A DNA stretch of 64,000 nt from Acidobacteriota bacterium (GTDB lineage: Bacteria > Acidobacteriota > Terriglobia > Bryobacterales > Bryobacteraceae): NCBI GenBank assembly GCA_018268715.1, contig JAFDVZ010000005.1, positions 62,001-126,000 on the forward strand, read 5' to 3'. Below, one piece after another: positions 43,901-51,754 of this stretch. The stretch's first letter is position 1; each line of letters begins with the position of its first letter. Both the position numbers and the translations under genes were made by a program. The notes under the pieces were generated by a model that was given only the letters and a program-made list of their open reading frames with translations, ran no database searches and was not told the DNA's origin.

Positions 43901-45313
43901 ATGATCCGCATACTGTTCGCCCTGCTTTGCGCCGCCCTCGCCGCGCCGGCCGATGAGACGATCGTGTTCCGCAGCGACGTCGCGCTCATCCGCGTGGACG
44001 CCCAGGTGGTGGATCGTGACAACCGCGCCATTACAGGACTTCGCGCCGAGGACTTCGTGCTGCGCGACGAGGGGAAGGTCCAGGACATCCGGAACTTCGC
44101 CCGCGAGGAGATGCCGGTCGACTTCCTGTTTTTGCTCGATGTGAGCGCCAGCATGCGCCCCCACGTCGAGCGGATCGCGGAGGCGGCGCACGACGCGGTG
44201 CGGGTGCTGGGCCCGGACGACCGCTTCGCCATCATGGTCTTCGACCGCCAGACGCGGCTGCGCATGCCCTTCCGCAAGGGTCACGAACACCTGGAGCGCG
44301 AGTTCGAGAACGTGCTGAAGCTTGAGAACTTCCGGGGCGGAACCGACATCACACGCGGTATGTACGATGCGGCGGCCTACATAAAGCGAGATGGACGAAA
44401 GGACGCGCGCCGGGCGATTGTCATCCTCACCGACGACGAAACCGAGCTGAGCCGCGACGACGAGGGCGTCCTCGCCTCGCTCGAACGGGGCGACACGGTG
44501 ATGAGCGCCCTGATAGCGCCGGATGCGATGCGCACGGGCGGCGGCTACGGCGGTGGGGGCCAGGGCGGTGGTCGCAACGGCGGAACCTGGGGCTCTGGCG
44601 GTCCGTTGGGAGGCGTGATTTTCGGCGGGCCTCGCGGCGGTCCCGGTGGACGCGGACCCGGCGGCCCGGGCGGCTATCACCGCACGCACTCGGCGGGCGT
44701 CAGCGAGATCGCCAAGCGCTCCGGCGGCGACAGCATGCCGGTGGACGATTCCTACGCGCTCGAAACGACGTTGTCGCGCATCCGCCAGCGGTACGCGCTG
44801 CACTTCTACGCTCCGACGGGCGTGAAAGGCGGCGAGCAGCGGAATCTGTCGGTGACGTTGAGCGCTTCGGCGCGCCAGCGTTATCCGGACGCAGAAGTGC
44901 GGTTCCGGCGAGTCTACATGGTTCCCGACGGCGTCGGGCCCGCGCCGGGTCCGGCCTCGCAGGGCGTGGTGGCGGTGGCCCCGGGCGCCGAAGCGCCGGT
45001 GGTGGTGCGGGCTTCGTCGGTGGATGTCAGCGACTCGCCGGCGCCGTTTAGACGACGGCGCGCCGTGAACGAAGACGGATCCTCGGTGAGCGGTCCCACC
45101 TCGGATTCGAGCGGCGCTCCGGCGGCGTCGATCCTGCGCGTGGATCCAGGCTCGCAGGCGCCGAGCGCCGGCTGGCGGCGCGTGGACGACGGTCCGGCGC
45201 CAGCCGCGAAGGAGACGGCGGCAAAGGAGCCCGCCAGGGAGGCGCCTAAGACCGCTCCGGCCGCCGACAGCCAGGGCGGCTGGCGAAGAGTCGCAAAACC
45301 CGACCAGCAGTGA
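43901..45313 (+). CDS. Acidobacterial-type VWFA-related domain protein with glycine-rich insert
   Basis: 470 residues with a signal peptide (MIRILFALLCAALAA). A short beta domain (22-70: a VALIRVDAQVVDRD strand set) precedes a von Willebrand A domain with an intact MIDAS start D80-V-S82-A-S84 and later TDI and LTDDE segments. A glycine-rich stretch of about 60 residues (about 207-262) interrupts it. The last 130 residues are proline/alanine-rich and contain two GWRRV elements. The VWFA-related family is strongly expanded in Acidobacteria; most members are of unknown function and are thought to bind partners through a metal ion. Confidence 0.85.
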   Translation: MIRILFALLCAALAAPADETIVFRSDVALIRVDAQVVDRDNRAITGLRAEDFVLRDEGKVQDIRNFAREEMPVDFLFLLDVSASMRPHVERIAEAAHDAVRVLGPDDRFAIMVFDRQTRLRMPFRKGHEHLEREFENVLKLENFRGGTDITRGMYDAAAYIKRDGRKDARRAIVILTDDETELSRDDEGVLASLERGDTVMSALIAPDAMRTGGGYGGGGQGGGRNGGTWGSGGPLGGVIFGGPRGGPGGRGPGGPGGYHRTHSAGVSEIAKRSGGDSMPVDDSYALETTLSRIRQRYALHFYAPTGVKGGEQRNLSVTLSASARQRYPDAEVRFRRVYMVPDGVGPAPGPASQGVVAVAPGAEAPVVVRASSVDVSDSPAPFRRRRAVNEDGSSVSGPTSDSSGAPAASILRVDPGSQAPSAGWRRVDDGPAPAAKETAAKEPAREAPKTAPAADSQGGWRRVAKPDQQ

Positions 45314-45320
45314 TTCGGCC

Positions 45321-46451
45321 CTACTCTGTCGGGAGCGCCCGCACCTGCCCCGTAATCTGGATGCCGAAGCCCTCCAGCCCCGAAATCTTCCTGGGGTGGT
45401 TGGTCAGCAGGCGCACCGTCGAAAGTCCCAGATCCGCCAGGATCTGCGCCCCGATGCCGATCTCGTGCTGGTAGGCGGGCAGGTCCGAAGAAGGGAAGTT
45501 GGGCTGATGGCCGTGCGTCACCAGCCGGTTGGCGCCGCTCTCGTTGGCTGACTTCACCCCCGGTCCGGTCTGGTGCAGGTACACGAGCACGCCGGCGCCC
45601 TCCTCGGCGATCCTCCTCATGGCGGCCGTCAGCGTAGCCTGACAGTCGCACTGCGTGGAGCCGAACACATCGCCCAAAACGCAGTGCGAATGCATCCGCA
45701 CCAGCACGTCGGAGCGCCCGGCCACCTCTCCGCGCACGATCGCCAGATGCATCTCGCGGCCCAGCGAGGTGGTGTACTGCACCACGCGAAAATCGCCGAA
45801 CTCGTTCTGCAGTGCGCCCTCCGCGTTGCGGCGGATGAAGCGCTCGTTTTGCAGACGGTAGCGGATCAACTGGGCGACCGAAATGATCTTCAACCCATGC
45901 AGCGCGCAAAACTCCTCGAGCTGCGGGCGCCGGGCCATGGTGCCGTCCTCGTTCATGACCTCGCAGATCACGCCGCCCGGTTCGAGCCCCGCCATGCGCG
46001 CCAGGTCGACCGCGGCTTCGGTCTGTCCGGCGCGGACCAGCACGCCGCCCTCGCGGGCGCGCAGCGGGAACACGTGGCCCGGCCGCGCCAGGTCGCGAGC
46101 GGAGGATTTCGGATCGATGGCCACGCGAATGGTGCGGGCGCGATCGAAGGCGGAGATGCCGGTGGTGATCCCTTCGCGCGCTTCGATGGACTCGCAAAAC
46201 GCGGTCCCGAAGCGCGAGGTGTTGGTGCGAGCCATGGCGGGCAACTGCAGGCGATCGCAGATGTCGGCGGCAAGCGGCAGGCAGATCAACCCGCGGCCGT
46301 GCGTCGCCATGAAGTTGATGATTTCGGGCGTGATCTTCTCGGCGGCCACGGTCAGATCGCCTTCGTTTTCGCGATCTTCATCGTCAACCACAACGAGCAT
46401 CCGCCCGGCGCGGAAGTCCTCTACGGCCTCCGGTATGGACGCAAATGGCAT
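45321..46451 (-). CDS. ribB: RibBA-like protein with substituted catalytic residues in both domains
   Basis: 376 residues: a 3,4-dihydroxy-2-butanone-4-phosphate synthase (RibB) domain to about 200 and a GTP cyclohydrolase II (RibA)-like domain after it. RibB keeps DDEDRENEGD (23-32) but the histidine of GHTEA (His153 of E. coli RibB, a metal ligand) is Q143. The RibA-like half keeps the zinc cysteines C257, C268, C270, but the EGRNIG segment is TGPGVK and the catalytic Asp126/Arg128 pair aligns with Y327/H329. GTP cyclohydrolase II activity is therefore doubtful. The arrangement resembles the RibBX hybrids known in Proteobacteria. It lies 42 bases after rlmH; no FMN riboswitch is seen. Confidence 0.85.
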   Translation of the reverse strand: MPFASIPEAVEDFRAGRMLVVVDDEDRENEGDLTVAAEKITPEIINFMATHGRGLICLPLAADICDRLQLPAMARTNTSRFGTAFCESIEAREGITTGISAFDRARTIRVAIDPKSSARDLARPGHVFPLRAREGGVLVRAGQTEAAVDLARMAGLEPGGVICEVMNEDGTMARRPQLEEFCALHGLKIISVAQLIRYRLQNERFIRRNAEGALQNEFGDFRVVQYTTSLGREMHLAIVRGEVAGRSDVLVRMHSHCVLGDVFGSTQCDCQATLTAAMRRIAEEGAGVLVYLHQTGPGVKSANESGANRLVTHGHQPNFPSSDLPAYQHEIGIGAQILADLGLSTVRLLTNHPRKISGLEGFGIQITGQVRALPTE

Positions 46452-46493
46452 AAATTTCCGGTTCTTACTCCAGGATACCGGAGGCGTGCGCCG

Positions 46494-46913
46494 CTAACGC
46501 GGGTAGGGGTGGCCGCGCATGCCGGTGGCGGCCCGGTAGATCTGCTCGGCGAGCATGGCCCGCGCCAACTCGTGCGGGAACGTCATGGGCGACAGGGAGA
46601 GCAGCAGGTCGGCGCGCGGCTTCCATTCCTCCGGCAGTCCGTCCGCGCCGCCCAACAGGAAGACGATATCCCGCGCCTCCAGTTCGGCCTTGGCCACCAT
46701 GGCGGTGAACTGCGCCGAATCCATGCGCTTGCCGGCGGGATCGAGGAACGCCTTGAAGGCGGTTGCATGCCGGCCGAAAAGGTCGAACCGCCCGGGCTGG
46801 ATCTCCCTCGTTTCGCATTGCAGGTAGCGCGAGGTGCGCTTCAGGTACTCGGCCACCAGGCCGTTCGAGAACGCGTCGCGCGCTTTGCCGATGTAATAGA
46901 CGTGGATCTTCAA
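46494..46913 (-). CDS. rlmH: 23S rRNA (pseudouridine1915-N3)-methyltransferase RlmH
   Basis: 139 residues from a TTG start. A SPOUT-family trefoil-knot methyltransferase with the FLLGGADGLP loop near 90-99 and the SAM-binding end LARAMLAEQIYRAATGMRGHPY, given here as LAEQIYRA plus HPY; the family's usual HPYH ending is replaced by HPYPR. It uses SAM to methylate pseudouridine 1915 in helix 69 of 23S rRNA. Slightly shorter than the 155-residue E. coli enzyme. It is divergent from the FHA-GAF-SpoIIE gene across 43 bases and precedes the RibBA-like gene. Confidence 0.92.
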   Translation of the reverse strand: MKIHVYYIGKARDAFSNGLVAEYLKRTSRYLQCETREIQPGRFDLFGRHATAFKAFLDPAGKRMDSAQFTAMVAKAELEARDIVFLLGGADGLPEEWKPRADLLLSLSPMTFPHELARAMLAEQIYRAATGMRGHPYPR

Positions 46914-46943
46914 GCCGGGCGCCCATGGCGGCGGTCAGTGAGC

Positions 46944-46949
46944 TAATCT
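46944..46949 (+). promoter_or_regulatory. TAATCT -10-like box, leaderless start candidate
   Basis: TAATCT lies 7 bases before the GTG at 46957. No Shine-Dalgarno is visible. Confidence 0.4.
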
Positions 46950-46956
46950 CGTAAAA

Positions 46957-48624
46957 GTGACCCCAGCACCCAGTTTATCCGCCTTCGAATTGACTGTACG
47001 GACTCCGGACGGAAAGAGCCGGGTTGTCCCGCTGACGAATCCTCGGCTGACGCTGGGCCGCTCGGCCACCAACGATCTCTGCTATCCGGAGGATGTCGGC
47101 CTGTCCCGCCAGCACCTGGCGTTCGAGCGCTCAGGCGTCGATTGGGTCATCCAGGACCTGGGCAGCAAGAATGGGACGCTGGTGAACGGCGCGCGCATCA
47201 CCACCGCGCAGCGGCTGCGTCCCGGCGACCGCATCTCCGCCGGGCACCTCAACATCGAATTCACCGACGTGACGGCGGCGATCGGGGGAACCTCGAATAC
47301 CGTGGTGTTCGTCGACAGCGCGGTGGTCACGGCGGCCACCACGACCGTCAGCACCAGCCTCGAAGGCCTGATGGGGCCGGAGCAGGAGGATTTCGGCAAG
47401 ACCAACGTCTTTCAGGGAAGCCTGCAAACACGCGCCCTGCTGCGGGCGGGCCGCGAACTGGCCGGACACCGTCCGCTGGCCGAATTGTTCGAGGTCATCA
47501 TGGACCTTTCGCTCGAAGCCGTCGGCACCAACCGCGGCGTTCTCATGACGCTGGAGGACGGCGCCCTGGTGGTGAAGGCGGCGCGAGGCCAGGGCTTTCA
47601 GATCAGCTCCGCCGTGCGCGACAAGGTGATCACCGAAGGCGCCTCCGTGCTCGTCATGGACGCGCAGTTGGACCAGGCGTTTCGCGAACGCGCGAGCATC
47701 GTGGCGCAGAACGTCCGCAGCATGATGGCGGTGCCGTTACAGGCCAAGGATCGCGTCATCGGCCTGATCTATCTCGACTCGCCGAACCTGGTCCGCCCGT
47801 TCTCGCGCGAGGACCTGAATCTGTTGACGGTGATGGCCAACGTCGCCGCCATCCGCATCGAACACGCCCGGCTGGCCGAGGTGGAGCAGGCCGAACGGAT
47901 GCTCGCCAAGGAGCTCGAACAGGCCGCCAAGATCCAGCGCGGATTGTTGCCGGCGCAATCGCCCCAGGCCCCGGGGCTCGACCTGGCCGGCTCCACCGCC
48001 GCCTGCCGCACGGTGGGCGGCGATTACTACGACTTCCTCTCCTTCCCCGACGGCCGCGTGGGCGTGCTGGTGGGCGACGTGGCGGGAAAGGGCATGCCCG
48101 CCGCGCTCATGATGTCGAGCCTCCAGGCGCGCGTGCAGGTGCTGTTTGAGGAGTGCGACGACCTGGCGCGCAGCGTCTCCCGCTTGAACAAAGCGATCGC
48201 GACCAACTGCCCGGACAACCGCTTCATCACGTTCTTCATCTGCATCATCGACCCGGCCACCGGCGTCGTGACCTACTCGAACGCCGGGCACAATCCGCCG
48301 CTGCTGGTGCGCCGGTCGGGCGAAGTGGACACGCTCAAGACGGGCGGCATCATCCTCGGCATCATGCCCCGGTTCACCTATCAGGACGACCGCGTCACAA
48401 TGGGGCCGGGCGACATCCTGGTGCTGTTCAGCGACGGCGTTACCGAGGCGGCCCGGCCCGACGTCGACGAGGAGTTCGGCGAAACCCGTCTGGCCGAAGT
48501 CGTCCGCGCCCACGCGAGCGAGCCGGCGGAGGAGATCGTCAAGGCGGTGCTCGCCGCCGTCGCGCAGTTCACCCAAGGCGCCCCCGCGGCCGACGACATC
48601 ACCGTGGTGGTGGCGAAACGCTAA
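46957..48624 (+). CDS. FHA-GAF-SpoIIE phosphatase (PP2C-type regulator)
   Basis: 555 residues from a GTG. An FHA domain (about 8-95) has the phosphothreonine-binding set G34-R-S, S50-RQ-H53 and N72-G-T. A GAF domain (about 155-310) and a short coiled linker with AERMLAKELEQAAKIQRGL follow, then a SpoIIE/PP2C phosphatase (about 335-555) with GDYYDF and VGDVAGKG metal-binding motifs. This is the RsbU-like layout: a sensor controlling dephosphorylation of an anti-anti-sigma factor. The FHA domain implies a Ser/Thr kinase input. No partner sigma or kinase is encoded in the window. Confidence 0.93.
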   Translation: MTPAPSLSAFELTVRTPDGKSRVVPLTNPRLTLGRSATNDLCYPEDVGLSRQHLAFERSGVDWVIQDLGSKNGTLVNGARITTAQRLRPGDRISAGHLNIEFTDVTAAIGGTSNTVVFVDSAVVTAATTTVSTSLEGLMGPEQEDFGKTNVFQGSLQTRALLRAGRELAGHRPLAELFEVIMDLSLEAVGTNRGVLMTLEDGALVVKAARGQGFQISSAVRDKVITEGASVLVMDAQLDQAFRERASIVAQNVRSMMAVPLQAKDRVIGLIYLDSPNLVRPFSREDLNLLTVMANVAAIRIEHARLAEVEQAERMLAKELEQAAKIQRGLLPAQSPQAPGLDLAGSTAACRTVGGDYYDFLSFPDGRVGVLVGDVAGKGMPAALMMSSLQARVQVLFEECDDLARSVSRLNKAIATNCPDNRFITFFICIIDPATGVVTYSNAGHNPPLLVRRSGEVDTLKTGGIILGIMPRFTYQDDRVTMGPGDILVLFSDGVTEAARPDVDEEFGETRLAEVVRAHASEPAEEIVKAVLAAVAQFTQGAPAADDITVVVAKR

Positions 48625-48666
48625 AGCGGCGGACGGGCTGCGTTCTTGTATCCTGGAACTTCAGCC

Positions 48667-51408
48667 ATGCGCAAGCTATTGTTCGTGCTGACGGCGTTCT
48701 GCGCCGCCGGCCTCGCCCAGCCATTCGAGTACTGGCCTGGATCGACGTACGATCCCGCCATTCCCACCGCCAAAAGCGTTCTTGGTTACGACATCGGAGA
48801 TCGCGTTTCGTGGCACGCCAACATCGTGCGCTACATGAAGGCGCTCGAGGCGGCCGCGCCGGCTCGCATGAAGGTCTTCGAATACGGCAAGACCTGGGAG
48901 GGCCGGCCGCTCATCTACGCCGCCATCGGCAGCCGCGAGAACATCCGTCGCCTTTCGGACATCAAGGCCGCCATGCATCGCCTCTACGATCCGCGCCGCA
49001 CCACCGAAGCCGAAGCCCGCAAGATCATTGCGGACCTTCCCGCCGTCATCTGGCTCGGCTACGGCGTACACGGCAACGAGATCTCCTCCCCCGACGCGGC
49101 GCTCCAGACCGCCTACCATCTTCTTGCCGCTCGTAACGACAAACTGGTGGAGTCCGTCCTGGCGCACGTCGTCGTATTGATCGACCCGCAGCAGAACCCC
49201 GACGGACGCGACCGCTTCGTGCACAACTTCGAGATCAACGAAGGGCTCGAACCCGACCCGAACTCCTCCTCCGCCGAGCACTCCGAACCCTGGCCCGGCG
49301 GACGCACCAACCACTATTTCTTCGACCTGAATCGCGACTGGCTCACCGCCAGCCAGCCGGAAACCCAGGGCCGCTTCCGCATGCTGAAGGAGTGGTATCC
49401 GCTGGTGTGCGTCGACCTTCATGAAATGGGCACGGAGTCGACTTACTACTTCGCTCCGGAAGCCGTCCCCTACAATCCGCACCTGACCAAGGACCAGAAG
49501 GACCCGCTCTACTGGTTCGGCAAGAACAACGCGAAGTACTTCGACCGCTTCGGCTTCAGCTATTTCACCCGCGAAGAGTACGACGCGTTCTATCCGGGCT
49601 ACGGCGCCAGTTGGCCGTCTTACTACGGCGGCCTGGCCATGACTTATGAAAATGGCTCGACGCGCGGCCTCGTAGTTAGGAAATCCGACGAGACCACCAT
49701 CACCTTCCGCGAGACCGTCCGCCGCCATTTTGTAACTTCCATCTCCACCGCCGAGACCGCCGCCGCGAATCGCGACAAACTGCTCGATAACTTCTGGCAG
49801 TATCACGTCACCGCCATCGACGAAGGTTCCAAGGACACGGTCCGCGAGTACATCCTGCCCCGCCGCGGCAACGTCTCCGCGGTGGACCGTCTGGCCGCCC
49901 TCCTGGTGGAGCACGGCGCGGAAGTCCAGCGCGCCACCGCCCCCTTCAAGAACGGGACCGCCGAGTATCCCGCCGGATCCTACGTGATCCCGCTCGCGCA
50001 GCCCGCCAAGCGCCTGGTGCGCACCCTGCTCGACACGCAGGTGGCCATGGACGACAAGTTTCTCAAGGAGGAGGACCGCCGCCGGAAGCGCCGCTTGTCC
50101 AGCGAAATTTACGACGTGACGGCCTGGTCCCTGCCTCTCCAGTTCGGCGTGGAGGCGATCGCCGCCCCCGCCAAATCGCCCGGCGCCTTTGAGCCGTTCA
50201 CATCCACCGCCACGCCCCCCGGCGCCGTGAAGGGCGCGAACGCCGCGGTCGCCTATCTCGCCCCGTGGGGCGCCACCTCCTCGGCGCGTTTCATGACGGC
50301 GGCCCTGCGCGCCGGCCTGCGCCTGCACTCCAACGACAAGAAATTCACCCTGGCCGGGCGCGCTTACCCTGCCGGAACCATCATCGTGAAGGTGAAGGAC
50401 AACCCGCCCTCGGTCCACGAAACGGTCCAACGGCTGGCGAAATCCACCGGCGCCGAAATCGTCGCCACGGATTCCAGTTGGATGGACGAAGGCCCCGACT
50501 TCGGCAGCCGAAACGTCTTCTGGATGCGCAAACCCACCATCGCCGTCGCCTGGGACCGTCCGGCGGCCGCCTCCTCGGCGGGTCAGATCCGCTTCCTCAT
50601 CGAGCGCCAGTTCAACTACCCCGTGACAGCCATCCGCACCAGCGACCTCGGCTCCACCGACCTGTCGAAATTCCAGGTGATCATCCTGCCCGACGCCGGA
50701 CGCAGTGGCGGCGGCTACGCGGGAGTGCTCGGCCCCGCCGGCGGACGCCGCCTGCGCGACTGGGTGGAAGCCGGCGGCACATTGATCGGCATTGAGGACG
50801 CCATCCAGTACCTGGCCTCCCCCAGCGCCGGATTCCTCGCCGTTTCGCAGGAAACCAAGCCCGCCGCGCAACCGGAAGCCGCCGGGACGCGTCGCCAGGA
50901 AGGAGCGGCGACCACGCCTCCGGCCGGCCCACCCGCCGGCGGCGGCGACATCGCCCGCGTGCCTGGCAAACTGTACGCCAAGGATGAGGAGTTCGAGAAA
51001 GCCGTGCAGCCGGAGGGCGAACTACCCTCGAGCGCTCACGGTTTCCTCGCGAAAGCGAAGGTGGACCCGGAACATTGGACCACGGTTGGGGTTCCTGAAT
51101 CCATATACGCCATGGTGATGGGCCGCGCCATCTACACTCCGGAGAAGGCCGATCGCGGCGTAAACGCGGTCGTGTACGCCGGGCCGGACCAGGTGATGGC
51201 GAGCGGCTACATCTGGGACGAGTTTCGCAAGCAGATCGCCTACAAGCCGCTGGAAGTGGCGCAACGCAGCGGCCGCGGCTGGGTGATCGGATTCACCACC
51301 GATCCGGCCTTCCGCGCCTATATGGACGGACTCAATATTCTGTTTCTGAACGCTGTTTTCCGCGGGCCGGGACACGCCGGTCCAGCGCGCGATTTCGGAG
51401 AGGAGTAA
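48667..51408 (+). CDS. M14 family zinc carboxypeptidase, secreted
   Basis: 913 residues from ATG 48667, which begins a signal peptide (MRKLLFVLTAFCAAGLA); the open frame reaches 48646. Zinc ligands H135 and E138 (GVHGNEIS) and H252 (DLHEMGTES) are in place, with DLNRDW around 220-225 and TYENGS further on as the catalytic-glutamate region. The M14 domain ends near residue 380. The remaining 500 residues hold a GATase-like sandwich segment and a proline/glycine-rich linker (about 735-765). Large Acidobacteria and Bacteroidetes M14 proteins of this kind have unknown peptide or polymer substrates. A TATCCT box lies 12 bases upstream. Confidence 0.9.
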   Translation: MRKLLFVLTAFCAAGLAQPFEYWPGSTYDPAIPTAKSVLGYDIGDRVSWHANIVRYMKALEAAAPARMKVFEYGKTWEGRPLIYAAIGSRENIRRLSDIKAAMHRLYDPRRTTEAEARKIIADLPAVIWLGYGVHGNEISSPDAALQTAYHLLAARNDKLVESVLAHVVVLIDPQQNPDGRDRFVHNFEINEGLEPDPNSSSAEHSEPWPGGRTNHYFFDLNRDWLTASQPETQGRFRMLKEWYPLVCVDLHEMGTESTYYFAPEAVPYNPHLTKDQKDPLYWFGKNNAKYFDRFGFSYFTREEYDAFYPGYGASWPSYYGGLAMTYENGSTRGLVVRKSDETTITFRETVRRHFVTSISTAETAAANRDKLLDNFWQYHVTAIDEGSKDTVREYILPRRGNVSAVDRLAALLVEHGAEVQRATAPFKNGTAEYPAGSYVIPLAQPAKRLVRTLLDTQVAMDDKFLKEEDRRRKRRLSSEIYDVTAWSLPLQFGVEAIAAPAKSPGAFEPFTSTATPPGAVKGANAAVAYLAPWGATSSARFMTAALRAGLRLHSNDKKFTLAGRAYPAGTIIVKVKDNPPSVHETVQRLAKSTGAEIVATDSSWMDEGPDFGSRNVFWMRKPTIAVAWDRPAAASSAGQIRFLIERQFNYPVTAIRTSDLGSTDLSKFQVIILPDAGRSGGGYAGVLGPAGGRRLRDWVEAGGTLIGIEDAIQYLASPSAGFLAVSQETKPAAQPEAAGTRRQEGAATTPPAGPPAGGGDIARVPGKLYAKDEEFEKAVQPEGELPSSAHGFLAKAKVDPEHWTTVGVPESIYAMVMGRAIYTPEKADRGVNAVVYAGPDQVMASGYIWDEFRKQIAYKPLEVAQRSGRGWVIGFTTDPAFRAYMDGLNILFLNAVFRGPGHAGPARDFGEE

Positions 51409-51458
51409 GGGAATGGATGGCGGCGGCGGACCCACTGTTGGCCCGCCGCACTGCGATG

Positions 51459-51689
51459 CTACGCCGTTGCGGGAGCGGTTTTCTTGCGGGCGGCCCTGCG
51501 TTTTTCCACGGGAGGTTGCCGATCGCTTTTCTTCAGGTTTGGTAAAACGATCGAGGTTACGAATTTCTTTTCGCCGTGATCGTCGAACTTGATCACGATA
51601 TGGTCGTCATTGCAGGATAAGACTGAACCCAGCCCGAACTTGCCGTGTTCGACCTGTGCGCCGGTCGCGAACGCCGGTTTATTAGCCAT
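51459..51689 (-). CDS. Small UvrD/PcrA C-terminal-like tudor/SH3 protein
   Basis: 76 residues. Positions 10-50 (VEHGKFGLGSVLS then IVIKFDDHGEKKF) match the tudor-like module found at the C-terminus of UvrD/PcrA helicases, in which the VxHxxFGxGxV and F-x-x-x-G-x-K-x-F elements are conserved; in PcrA it contacts RNA polymerase. The tail is rich in lysine, arginine and proline. Here the module stands alone. Strong expression signals are present: AGGAG ten bases before the ATG and a -35/-10 pair at 51711-51739. It is divergent from the S8 protease gene. Confidence 0.72.
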   Translation of the reverse strand: MANKPAFATGAQVEHGKFGLGSVLSCNDDHIVIKFDDHGEKKFVTSIVLPNLKKSDRQPPVEKRRAARKKTAPATA

Positions 51690-51710
51690 TCAGAACACAC
51701 TCCTTTTTGT

Positions 51711-51739
51711 ATGTTAACAATTACTTTTGTTTATGTCGA
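51711..51739 (-). promoter_or_regulatory. Sigma70-like promoter of the tudor-like gene
   Basis: TCGACA (51739-51734) and TAACAT (51716-51711) on the minus strand are separated by exactly 17 bases, 5/6 and 4/6 to consensus. The surroundings (51700-51735) are an AT-rich island in a GC-rich genome. The transcript would carry a short leader with an AGGAG site. Confidence 0.5.
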
Positions 51740-51754
51740 GTTCGAGGCCTAACT

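Noticed and set aside
46452-46493. FMN riboswitch before the RibBA-like gene
   Set aside because: The space is only 42 bases and holds no recognisable RFN element; rlmH lies directly upstream.
48676-50871. 731-codon open frame antisense to the M14 carboxypeptidase gene
   Set aside because: A shadow of the GC-rich coding frame on the other strand; composition is glycine/valine/arginine-rich with no family likeness, while the plus-strand gene has clear zinc motifs.
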